Positions 54,170 to 62,781 of a stretch of DNA of 64,000 nucleotides are shown piece by piece. The notes below the pieces were generated by a model that saw only the letters and a list, made by a program, of their open reading frames with translations, ran no database searches and was not told the DNA's origin. Source of the DNA: Acinetobacter celticus. GTDB lineage: Bacteria; Pseudomonadota; Gammaproteobacteria; Pseudomonadales; Moraxellaceae. Location: the NCBI RefSeq assembly GCF_001707755.1, contig NZ_MBDL01000011.1:62001-126000 (forward strand). Reading direction: 5' to 3'. The stretch's first letter is position 1; every line of letters begins with the position of its first letter. Made by a program: the position numbers and the translations under genes.

Positions 54170-54985
54170 TCACTTTATTCCACATTCAAGGCGACGCTTA
54201 ATTGTTCTTATTGAATCCTTACCACTTATTTTAATCCGTTGCAATTGCATAAAATCAGGATCCAGACCATCGATTCCTTCTTTTGTAGTTACAGCATTGC
54301 TATAACCAGCTTGTTTTGCTATCTCCACATCACGCTGTGAATAAATCCCAAATGGATAAGCAAAACTTGTTACCAACTTAGCCGTTAAATTTTCTAATTG
54401 TTGTTTAGATTGAGTTAATTCTACTAAGCACTCGGCATCGTCTAATTTACTTAAATTGGCATGAGTCATGGTATGTGAACCAATTTCAATAATACCGCTA
54501 TTTGATAAAAACTGGACTTGTTCATCATTGAGTTTAGCTTCACGTGCCAATTCACCACTATTATGATGCGCTTTCTTATAGGTTGACCAATCACGATCAT
54601 GACGATCCACGACAACATAAATAGTGGCTTTGGCTTGGTATTTCTCCAAAATGGGATAAGCATTTTCTAGATTATCCAAATAACCATCATCAAAAGTGAT
54701 CGCTACGGTTTTTTCAAGGTGTTTACCCCAGTTTTCCTGTAATTTCTGCATCGTAATAAAATGAAAGCCCTGTTCTTTCATCCATAAAATTTGCTTTTCA
54801 AATTCTGCTGGCTTCACTCTTAGCTTATTAAATTTTGCATTTGGAATATGCTCACGCACCATGTGATACATTAATATCCGCGGAGACTTCCATGACACTT
54901 TATTTCGCTTATACTTGTTTTTATAAACGAATAAACTTAGTAAGCCTAAGACCAACAATAAAATCCAGATCATTATTTTGCCCAA
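54170..54985 (-). CDS. polysaccharide deacetylase family protein (second copy)
   Basis: The product is 271 residues, again with an N-terminal anchor (MIWILLLVLGLLSLFVYK). It has KTVAITFDDGYLDNLENAYP, then IIEIGSHTMTHANLSKL and TSFAYPFGIYSQRD, so both metal-binding motifs are complete. It differs from the gene at 53359 in the N-terminal domain and in length, so it is a paralogue rather than a recent copy. The gap to the next upstream gene is nine bases. Confidence 0.9.
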   Translation of the reverse strand: MGKIMIWILLLVLGLLSLFVYKNKYKRNKVSWKSPRILMYHMVREHIPNAKFNKLRVKPAEFEKQILWMKEQGFHFITMQKLQENWGKHLEKTVAITFDDGYLDNLENAYPILEKYQAKATIYVVVDRHDRDWSTYKKAHHNSGELAREAKLNDEQVQFLSNSGIIEIGSHTMTHANLSKLDDAECLVELTQSKQQLENLTAKLVTSFAYPFGIYSQRDVEIAKQAGYSNAVTTKEGIDGLDPDFMQLQRIKISGKDSIRTIKRRLECGIK

Positions 54986-54994
54986 AACTCTTGA

Positions 54995-56011
54995 TTAATA
55001 CACATAGCTTACCCACTCATACTCTTCAGAATATGTATCACCATAAATGGTCTCAAGCATAAATTTTGTTACTCTTTTACCATTATATGCGCGGTGAGTC
55101 TTTTCCCAACCTTTTCTAGCAACATATTTCGATAGCTCAGTATCTTGGCTATATAATTTAAATTTCTCTATGAAATCTTGTGCATTTTCAAAATAAACAA
55201 CTTCATCATCAGCATATAATAAATTAAAGTTAGGAATCTGAGGACAAAATGTAAGAAGCCCATTACCTGTTAACTGAGCAATTCGATCTGAAGAATATAA
55301 CTCTATATCATTCCTGCGGGAATAATTCAGTCCCATTCTAGAATCGGAAAGGACCTTCATATATTCAGCACCATATACAGCATTATTTTCAAATGTTCCA
55401 AAGCATTTCATTTGTTTCCCTAAGCTTTGGGCTATATCAGTAATAAATTTTTCGCGTAAAGAATTTTTCTCAATTGTTCCCAAAAAAACTAATTCATTTG
55501 AAAAATACTCTTTTTCAAATTGGCGCTGGCTTTCTACAGCTGGATTTACCATATTTGGAATATATGCAACTTTTTTATTATTAGTTTTATATTGCTCAAG
55601 CAATTCACCACCTGTTGTACAAAATATTGCATCAGCAAAAGGTAAAAAATCATATATAAAATTGCTTTTAGGCGCTTCACATAGCCAATCAACATACCAA
55701 AAAGCAATTTTTGTCTGCGGGAATTGCTGTTTAATTTCTTTCAGTACATTAGGGCTCATTAAATCACTGTGCCCTATCAGCACCAAATCAGGTCCAAGGT
55801 TATTAACAACTTTTACAACCTCTTTATTGGCCCAATTTGCACCTAGTTTTTTGGTTTTAAAAATTGTACCCATACGTGCCATATCACGAAAACTGAAGTC
55901 ATAAACAAAATGTCCATTTTCAGTCAACCCCGCAGAAATTTTGCGGTCTGTACAGTAAAAATGAGCACCCTGTTTATTAAAACCAAAATTCGCAATATGT
56001 AAAATTTTCAT
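54995..56011 (-). CDS. glycosyltransferase, CgeB-like GT-B fold
   Basis: From the ATG at 56011 the product is about 338 residues. MKILHIANFGFNKQGAHFYC leads a Rossmann-type domain (PDLVLIGHSDLMSPNVLK). The C-terminal half has RMGLNYSRRNDIELYSSDRI then GNGLLTFCPQ, resembling the CgeB/DUF3880-type glycosyltransferase family. It probably acts on the outer core; the donor is unknown. The upstream 16 codons from 56059 are not supported. Confidence 0.72.
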   Translation of the reverse strand: MKILHIANFGFNKQGAHFYCTDRKISAGLTENGHFVYDFSFRDMARMGTIFKTKKLGANWANKEVVKVVNNLGPDLVLIGHSDLMSPNVLKEIKQQFPQTKIAFWYVDWLCEAPKSNFIYDFLPFADAIFCTTGGELLEQYKTNNKKVAYIPNMVNPAVESQRQFEKEYFSNELVFLGTIEKNSLREKFITDIAQSLGKQMKCFGTFENNAVYGAEYMKVLSDSRMGLNYSRRNDIELYSSDRIAQLTGNGLLTFCPQIPNFNLLYADDEVVYFENAQDFIEKFKLYSQDTELSKYVARKGWEKTHRAYNGKRVTKFMLETIYGDTYSEEYEWVSYVY

Positions 56012-56145
56012 CCATCTACTCAACAAAATAGGCGTCTGCATGAAAATTTCAGGCAGCAATATAAATTCAGACAGTACGCAAAGAGGCGAACTGATTTATA
56101 TAATAAAGCAGTCCGCCAATTAAAGAAAACTGTTAACGTAAAAAC

Positions 56146-57624
56146 TTAGTCTTGCAATGATGCATAAGGCAGATAATCATTCCAGTCAAATACAGTAATA
56201 TGAGGATTATTTTCAATTTTATCCAACGTCCGGGTTTGATCCAAATAGGGTGTTTCCACACCCAACATGCCTGCATATATATTTAAAAAGTCATATCCGC
56301 TGATAGACTTGTCCAGTTTTTTACGCACAATCTGATCACTCGAAAGTACAATAAAAGGCACTTTATAGTTAGCTCTGGATGTATTATCAACATGATATGA
56401 ATCTTCATTTACGGTCATGCCGTGATCGGAAAAATAAACCATGCTAAAACTTTTTTTAGTTTTACTTAAAACGGCATAAACAGACTCAAGGAATGTATCC
56501 ATTTTATTAATACTGGACAAGTAACAATTAATTGTTTCTGGGTATTTAGGATATAAACGCGGGCTATCAAACAGGCGTTCACATGCATCTGGATGCGAAC
56601 CCATCATATGCAAAAAAATGACATTATTTTGATTAGAATATTTTTTTACTTGCTGATCAAGTAAAGTAATCAATTCATTATCATCTTTATTTTTCGATTG
56701 ATAATTGCCACTTTTTAAAAATAGCTGGTGTTCAGCATGAATGCCTATTTTAGATACAGCAGTATCATTTTTTCCAAGAAAGCCCTGATTAGAAATCCAG
56801 ATAGTGTTATATCCCGCCTGCTTAGCTAGCGTCATCACATTCATCGAAGACTTAATATTACGATCTTTATCCATATAAGCCAAAGTACGAGGCAAGCTTG
56901 TTGCCGTATTTGGCGCAGTTGAAACATAATGCTCTACATATTGAACAGGCATACTGTCTAAAAATGGTGTAGTTTTTTCCTTAAAGCCATGCAGGGATAA
57001 ATAATCCCGTTGCACACTTTCACCCAGTATGAAAACCTGCGTGCTGTATTTAGGGCTACTTCTAGAAATATTCCAGCTAAGCTCTTTTCCATTACCTTCA
57101 TTAAGGATTTTTTCTTCTTTCTTATATTTCAAAGCAGCATTTGCAGTTTGAATCAGAAAAATATTAAAAATATTAAAAATGCATAAAAATACAATCAAAT
57201 ACTTATTGACTACCAGCTTATATGAGGTTTGATATAAACAGAGATAATAAAATGTTAAAATCCCCAATATCACCACATAAAGCAGAAATTTATAATGAAT
57301 AACAGATAAAAACTCTAATGCTTCATTGGTATTGGTCTGAAAGGCTGACGCAACAATTCCGATAGACATATGTCCTTGCAAAAAGCCTGTAGCTGTCGCC
57401 ATATAACCTATCATCATAGAACATAAAGCAAGCGCCAATATTTTGCCTAACTTATTTTTTGACTGCTGTATAAAAATAAAAAAAAATACATTAACGATGA
57501 CAGGTAAAATAAACATCCAGCTGTCATTTATCTTTAATAAATAATCCCAAAATCCTAAGCCAACACAGTAGCCTATCGATAAAATAATCGGAAAAAAATA
57601 CAATTCAATAAGTTTACGGCTCAT
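56146..57624 (-). CDS. phosphoethanolamine transferase (EptA/LptA-like)
   Basis: From the ATG at 57624 (GGGGGG upstream) the product is 492 residues. It has five N-terminal membrane helices, then a periplasmic sulfatase-fold catalytic domain: IFILGESVQRDYLSLHGF (first metal site), STAPNTATSLPRTL with the nucleophile Thr, and FSDHGMTVNEDSYHVDN (metal-site Asp-His). It transfers phosphoethanolamine to lipid A or to the core. Such enzymes can reduce polymyxin binding when they act on lipid A; the target here is unknown. It is separated from the next gene by 134 bases. Confidence 0.87.
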   Translation of the reverse strand: MSRKLIELYFFPIILSIGYCVGLGFWDYLLKINDSWMFILPVIVNVFFFIFIQQSKNKLGKILALALCSMMIGYMATATGFLQGHMSIGIVASAFQTNTNEALEFLSVIHYKFLLYVVILGILTFYYLCLYQTSYKLVVNKYLIVFLCIFNIFNIFLIQTANAALKYKKEEKILNEGNGKELSWNISRSSPKYSTQVFILGESVQRDYLSLHGFKEKTTPFLDSMPVQYVEHYVSTAPNTATSLPRTLAYMDKDRNIKSSMNVMTLAKQAGYNTIWISNQGFLGKNDTAVSKIGIHAEHQLFLKSGNYQSKNKDDNELITLLDQQVKKYSNQNNVIFLHMMGSHPDACERLFDSPRLYPKYPETINCYLSSINKMDTFLESVYAVLSKTKKSFSMVYFSDHGMTVNEDSYHVDNTSRANYKVPFIVLSSDQIVRKKLDKSISGYDFLNIYAGMLGVETPYLDQTRTLDKIENNPHITVFDWNDYLPYASLQD

Positions 57625-58020
57625 ACACCCCCCAAGTAATTGGGGCAATTTTAGGCTTTTATCTTAATTTTGTCATTAAAAAACAATAACTTTAATAATA
57701 TTAAAAAACACTAGCATTACTAGATTGCGACCAATAGAAAGGGACAGATATCTACTTTTCAAAAAAATCACTAAATATCAATAACAACTCAAAGAGAACT
57801 GGCCTAATTTTTTAGCACAGGCTTTACTATAAAAACCCTTACCGATTTATTTAACATACAGCCAAGAAAAAGGGTTACCCAAAATTCTTTTTTTGCACTA
57901 TCAATCATGAAAAAATAGATTTCGGCTACATGACGGCAATTTTAAAGCTATATAAAGAACTGTGGTTTTTAACCTTATCGATTCCAATTCCAAAGACATC
58001 AATTTCTAGAGCATAAATCA
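57625..58020. other. intergenic region inside the OC locus
   Basis: These 396 bases carry no supported gene. A plus-strand ATG at 57930 opens a 28-codon frame (MTAILKLYKELWFL...) that is too short to call. No strong hairpin is seen. It separates the phosphoethanolamine transferase from the ELM1-type gene. Confidence 0.4.
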
Positions 58021-58908
58021 TTAGTTCATAATTATAGATGCCACACGCTCTGCTTCTTTAAAAGCATGAGGTTCAACTAACATTTCAACAGAGACACACT
58101 CAGAAACTAAATTGGCCTGAATAATTTGATCCACAGATAAAGTAATCCGATCTTCTTTTAATCGATCAATTTTAATTACCCCAACTTTACAGCCCGCAGT
58201 TAAAGCTTCATAAATCATCGAGACACTGTCTTCAGTCACCCAAACCGCTTCTGCTTTTTGCATTTCTTCAAAAATCCAACCTTGTGGTGTCTTTTCAACT
58301 GGAAAAACCTGAATTTGCTGAAGATATGGCTGAGACTGTAAATGTTGAAAAAATTCTTTAGGTGTACGACGTGACGTGGTCAATACAATTTCAGCATGTT
58401 CATTGTGCTCAATAATCTGCTGAATGGCTTGCAACACTTTTTGATCATTCCATTGATGACGTTTAGACGATCCACCCAATGCAATCAAAATTCTGTTTTT
58501 CTGGTGCCGATTTTCATTCACAATCGGGTTTAAAGCACCTTGGCTAAGTATCACATTTCCCTGTTGTGGCACAGCATCATGTGCAGGAATAATCACATGA
58601 TCAAACCAGCCAAATGGAAAATTGGGTTTCATCAAAATGATCGTTTTTGCTTTCGGATAGACCTTACCCAGTAATAAAACCCGTAACTGCGTATGACTAC
58701 CTACGCCAAAAACATAGTCAGGCACGGACTCAAAAATATCTAGTTGATGAGTCAATACGGCTTTAAATAAGCTAAAAAGAGGCAATTGCTCAATTGAAAC
58801 CTCCTGAAAAGTCACATTTTGTTTACTTAAACGCTGCATGGCCTTATACAAACCGACAGCCTGCGAGCGGTGCCCTGCTTTACCATCACTCACATAAACA
58901 ATATGCAT
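58021..58908 (-). CDS. ELM1/DUF1022-family glycosyltransferase (GtrOC1 type)
   Basis: From the ATG at 58908 (AGGAAGA upstream) the product is about 295 residues. HIVYVSDGKAGHRSQAVGL opens it, and NRILIALGGSSKRHQWNDQ and AVWVTEDSVSMIYEALTAG are its conserved sites. This is the ELM1 family named for mitochondrial fission but present in bacteria as a GT-B-like protein. The gene next to ilvE in Acinetobacter OC loci (gtrOC1) is of this type, so a core glycosyltransferase role is inferred. Confidence 0.8.
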   Translation of the reverse strand: MHIVYVSDGKAGHRSQAVGLYKAMQRLSKQNVTFQEVSIEQLPLFSLFKAVLTHQLDIFESVPDYVFGVGSHTQLRVLLLGKVYPKAKTIILMKPNFPFGWFDHVIIPAHDAVPQQGNVILSQGALNPIVNENRHQKNRILIALGGSSKRHQWNDQKVLQAIQQIIEHNEHAEIVLTTSRRTPKEFFQHLQSQPYLQQIQVFPVEKTPQGWIFEEMQKAEAVWVTEDSVSMIYEALTAGCKVGVIKIDRLKEDRITLSVDQIIQANLVSECVSVEMLVEPHAFKEAERVASIIMN

Positions 58909-58936
58909 TATTCTTCCTGTATTCAATTTTTAGCAA

Positions 58937-58970
58937 TAAAAAAGGCGAAACTTTCGTTCCGCCTTTTATC
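58937..58970 (-). terminator. intrinsic terminator of ilvE
   Basis: AAAAAAGGCG and CGCCTTTT, with AAC/GTT inside and TTTC at the tip, form a long stem with T runs. It lies just beyond the ilvE stop. Confidence 0.85.
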
Positions 58971-58983
58971 TTAACCGATCAGC

Positions 58984-59910
58984 TTATTTTACGTAAGTTA
59001 ACCAATGAGCATATTTAGGGTCTTTACCCTGAACAGCATCAAAATATGCTTTTTGGATTTGTGTTGTGATTGGACCACGAACACCTTCACCAATTTGACG
59101 ATCATCATATTCACGAATTGGCGTTACTTCTGCAGCAGTTCCAGTAAAGAATGCTTCATCTGCAATGTAGAATTCATCACGGGTAATACGGCGCTCAACG
59201 ACTTCAATACCCAAGTCTTTAGCAATGGTAATAATGGTTTGGCGTGTAATACCGTCTAGTGCACCACCAGCAACATCTGGTGTATGAATAACACCATCAC
59301 GTACCAAGAATACATTTTCGCCAGAACCTTGGCATACATAACCCTGAGGATCAAGCAACATTGCTTCGTCATAGCCCGAATGAGCAACTTCTTGATGCGC
59401 AAGAATCGACAACGTGTAGTTACCTGATGCTTTAGCTTTACACATCGTCACGTTTGGATGATGATGTGTAAATGAAGACGTTTTAACACGAATGCCTTTT
59501 GCCATAGCTTCTTCGCCAAGGTAAGCACCCCAGCTCCACGCAGCAACAACGGCATGAATAGTATTATCTGTGGCAGCAATACCTAATTTTTCTGAACCAA
59601 TAAAGATAATTGGGCGTAAGTAGCAAGACGCTAATTTGTTTTCACGAACCACATCAATTTGTGCTTGTTCTAGCGTTGCTTGATCAAATGGAACTTTCAT
59701 TTGATAAATTTTTGCAGAGTTAAGCAAACGCTTGGTATGTTCTTTTAAACGAAAAATAGCCGTTCCATTCGGAGTTTCGTAGGCACGGACACCCTCAAAC
59801 ACACCCATACTATAGTGTAAAGTATGTGTTAAGACGTGAGTTTTCGCTTCACGCCAGTCAACCAATTGTCCATCTTGCCAAATAAAACCATCACGATCAG
59901 CCAAGTTCAT
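58984..59910 (-). CDS. ilvE: branched-chain amino acid aminotransferase
   Basis: This PLP enzyme transaminates Leu, Ile and Val keto acids. From the ATG at 59910 (GGAG eight bases upstream) it has 308 residues, as in E. coli IlvE. THTLHYSMGVFEGVRAY opens the fold, the PLP Lys lies in CKAKASGNYTLS, and the phosphate-binding region is DGITRQTI. The upstream GTG at 59919 overlaps that ribosome site. It marks the other border of the OC locus and follows glnE closely, so the two are likely co-transcribed. Confidence 0.96.
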   Translation of the reverse strand: MNLADRDGFIWQDGQLVDWREAKTHVLTHTLHYSMGVFEGVRAYETPNGTAIFRLKEHTKRLLNSAKIYQMKVPFDQATLEQAQIDVVRENKLASCYLRPIIFIGSEKLGIAATDNTIHAVVAAWSWGAYLGEEAMAKGIRVKTSSFTHHHPNVTMCKAKASGNYTLSILAHQEVAHSGYDEAMLLDPQGYVCQGSGENVFLVRDGVIHTPDVAGGALDGITRQTIITIAKDLGIEVVERRITRDEFYIADEAFFTGTAAEVTPIREYDDRQIGEGVRGPITTQIQKAYFDAVQGKDPKYAHWLTYVK

Positions 59911-59928
59911 GGCGCACACTCCAAATTT

Positions 59929-62688
59929 TTATACACAGTCATTTTTATCCAAGGCAACAGTTGCACAGGGATCAATTAATCTTTGCCATAACTTGCAAAC
60001 GACCTCTCGGGTATCGTGCCAGTCCGCAGCATTGACTTGCATGGATTGATTTGCAAGCGCTAGGCGGTGGCTCTCGGCGCGTTCACGAAGGTAAGCTTGA
60101 ATCAATGCTGTCGCATCGTTGCTGGATAAGCAACCTGCTTTTGCGGCGTCTTCAAGGATTCGTACGTTGTCAGAGTAATGAGCGAGATCTGGATTCGCTC
60201 CACTCCATGCTAATACCGCATACTGTGCCATAAATTCAATATCAACGATACCACCTGCATCCTGTTTTAAATGAAAAATTCCGTCTTTTTGCTGTTCTTT
60301 AGAAGAACCCAGATGGTCTTTCATTTTTTGACGCATTTTCAATACTTCAGTGCGAACATTCTCTTCATCACGTGGTTGCGTCAATATACGACATCGTAAA
60401 TGCTCAAATTTGGTTCGAAGCGATTTTTCACCCGCGATAGAACGTGCACGAACCAGAGCCTGATGTTCCCACACCCATGCGCTTTTAAACTGATATTGTT
60501 CAAAGGCTTTCAGACTGGTGACCAACAAACCCGCCTCACCCGATGGGCGTAAACGTGTATCAATTTCATAGACCCGACCATCTAAGGTTTGCGTGGTCAT
60601 CAGTGACATAAATTTCTGCGCCACACGCATAGCAAACTCAAAACCACTAATGGCTTTTAAACCGTCGGTATCCGCTTGTTCATCCATAAAGTGAATGAAC
60701 ACCAAGTCTAAATCTGAACCGTAACCTAGCTCAATTCCACCCAATTTTCCATAACCTGCAACAGCAAATGCAATATGATCCAGTGAACAACGTTGCCCTT
60801 CCGCATCCATCGGATAACCATGTTTTTTAGCGGTAATTTGATAGGCTAAATTTAAGGTCGCATCGACCGATACTTCTGCAATATCCGTCAATGCATCCGA
60901 CACTTTCATTAATGGACTTTCTGCTAAGACATCACTGGCCGCTACGGTTAATACATTAGATTTTTTAAATAAACGTAATACTCGCATTAAGTCTTCAACG
61001 TCATCCAATTCAATGCGAAGCAATTGCTGACGCAGAGAATCCTCTAAATCCTTACGTTTTGGCAGTTCAAAATCCATCGACAAAAATTCATCTAGCAATA
61101 CAGGATAATGCGTCAATTCCTCACAAATCCATGGACTAACCGTCGCCATTTTGACCAAACGCTGTAATGCACCTTTACTCTCAATAAGCATGACAAGATA
61201 CACAGTACGGCGCATCACAGATTCAACCAATGGCATGAGGCGTAATAATGCAACTTGTGGATGACTAGACTGAATGACCGCTTCAACCAAATGAGGCCAA
61301 AATGTTTTTAACCGTTGTACTGCCTTTGCTGGCAACTTTTTCAGCGCATGTCCATACCAAAATTCATGGATCATTTTTTTCGCATTTTCATCCAATACGT
61401 CATTCAGTTGTTTTTCCAGCTGGCTAAAACTTTCAATCAGCGGATCAGGTTCTTTTTCTTTAATTAAGTGTTCAAATTGATAAATCACTTTGGCGCGGTT
61501 TTGGTTCAGTACCTGTAAAAAGGCATCCCAAGACGCATAGCCCAAAGTATCTAACATTCGCTGACGTGAATCTTCCTCTGTCGGTAAAGATTGCGTTTGT
61601 TGATCATTGAGTGCCTGAATAGCATGTTCTATTCTGCGTAAATATAAGTAGGCATCTTCCAGTTCAACGACTACATCAGGTTCGAGTAAACCGACTTCCC
61701 CTAAATGATGCAAACTAACTAAACATTGACGGTCTTGTAATTCAAGTTTAGAGCCGCCATAAATCAGCTGAAAAACTTGAACGATAAATTCAACTTCGCG
61801 TATTCCGCCTGCACCTAATTTAATATCATCTTCAATATTACGCCGTAACACTTCACGTTCAATCATGGCTTTCATTTCACGCATGGCTTCGAAAGCACTG
61901 TAATCTACATACTTTCGGAACACGAAAGGGCGCGTCATATTCAGTAAGTCTTGCCCTTCTTTTTCACCTGTCACAATACGCGCTTTAATCCATGCATAGC
62001 GTTCCCATTCACGACCATGTTGGCTTAAGTATTTTTCTAAAGCCACATGACTAATAGCTAAGGCTGAACCATCTCCCCAAGGTCGCAGGCGCATATCCAC
62101 ACGAAATACAAAACCATCTGCCGTAATATGATCCAGCAAGTAAATTAGTTTTTGTCCCCACAAAATGCAAAACTGTTGCACATCAATACATTTACGGCCA
62201 TTGGTTTCACCTTGCTCATCAAAGGCAAAAATCAGGTCAATGTCACTGGATAAATTCAGCTCTTGCGCACCCAGTTTCCCCATCGCAATCACAATTAAAC
62301 TTTGAATCGCCCCATTGTAACCCACAGGCTCGCCATGTTTAGCCACCAAAGGTGCATAAGCAAACGCTTTGGCGACACAAATCGCCACATCGGCAAAATC
62401 AGATAATTCTTTGGTGAGGGTGATGACATCGGTAAGCTGATTAGCATCTTGCCAAATCCAACGAAACATTAAACGCGCACGTAAAGTACGCAATGCACGC
62501 ATCCAAGTGGCTTCATCTTGAATTTGGTCTAAAGCTGTCGCGACATATGTGTGTATTTGCTCGGTGCTGAGTGGCGCAAGAAACTGATCAATTGCATAAT
62601 CTTGGTCTATTAAACTGCGGTGTATTCCCAATACTTGTTCAGCATATTGGCTAGCACGCAATGTTTTTTGCAATTGTTCCACGTTCAT
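59929..62688 (-). CDS. glnE: glutamate-ammonia-ligase adenylyltransferase / deadenylylase
   Basis: From the ATG at 62688 (AAGGG six bases upstream) the product is about 919 residues, slightly shorter than E. coli GlnE. It carries two nucleotidyltransferase domains: the N-terminal deadenylylase (SSDIDLIFAFDEQGE) and the C-terminal adenylyltransferase (GYGSDLDLVFIHFMDE), joined by a helical regulator domain. It adjusts glutamine synthetase activity with nitrogen supply, through PII and GlnD signals not seen here. A TTG at 62694 is two codons upstream. Confidence 0.95.
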   Translation of the reverse strand: MNVEQLQKTLRASQYAEQVLGIHRSLIDQDYAIDQFLAPLSTEQIHTYVATALDQIQDEATWMRALRTLRARLMFRWIWQDANQLTDVITLTKELSDFADVAICVAKAFAYAPLVAKHGEPVGYNGAIQSLIVIAMGKLGAQELNLSSDIDLIFAFDEQGETNGRKCIDVQQFCILWGQKLIYLLDHITADGFVFRVDMRLRPWGDGSALAISHVALEKYLSQHGREWERYAWIKARIVTGEKEGQDLLNMTRPFVFRKYVDYSAFEAMREMKAMIEREVLRRNIEDDIKLGAGGIREVEFIVQVFQLIYGGSKLELQDRQCLVSLHHLGEVGLLEPDVVVELEDAYLYLRRIEHAIQALNDQQTQSLPTEEDSRQRMLDTLGYASWDAFLQVLNQNRAKVIYQFEHLIKEKEPDPLIESFSQLEKQLNDVLDENAKKMIHEFWYGHALKKLPAKAVQRLKTFWPHLVEAVIQSSHPQVALLRLMPLVESVMRRTVYLVMLIESKGALQRLVKMATVSPWICEELTHYPVLLDEFLSMDFELPKRKDLEDSLRQQLLRIELDDVEDLMRVLRLFKKSNVLTVAASDVLAESPLMKVSDALTDIAEVSVDATLNLAYQITAKKHGYPMDAEGQRCSLDHIAFAVAGYGKLGGIELGYGSDLDLVFIHFMDEQADTDGLKAISGFEFAMRVAQKFMSLMTTQTLDGRVYEIDTRLRPSGEAGLLVTSLKAFEQYQFKSAWVWEHQALVRARSIAGEKSLRTKFEHLRCRILTQPRDEENVRTEVLKMRQKMKDHLGSSKEQQKDGIFHLKQDAGGIVDIEFMAQYAVLAWSGANPDLAHYSDNVRILEDAAKAGCLSSNDATALIQAYLRERAESHRLALANQSMQVNAADWHDTREVVCKLWQRLIDPCATVALDKNDCV

Positions 62689-62781
62689 TTTCAAACCCTT
62701 GACCCAAGTTTTTTTCTAGTTATATCAGTTGAAAACCAAGAGTGGAAAATAAATTCGCTTTTATTCTACTTATTGTCAGGT

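Larger units (their letters stand above)
47029..58983. other. lipooligosaccharide outer-core (OC) locus between aspS and ilvE
   Basis: In Acinetobacter the outer-core glycosyltransferase genes are known to lie between aspS and ilvE. Here that interval holds a dozen genes: an acyltransferase, a small membrane protein, a capsule-synthesis-like protein, GT25, a GH43/GINT1-like protein, GT4, GT2, two polysaccharide deacetylases, a CgeB-like GT, a phosphoethanolamine transferase and an ELM1-type GT. Several are more AT-rich than the flanking genes, consistent with exchange between strains. Confidence 0.85.

Noticed and set aside
57930..58016. 28-residue peptide gene MTAILKLYKELWFL...
   Set aside because: It is too short, has no ribosome site, and the composition is equally compatible with chance in AT-rich DNA.
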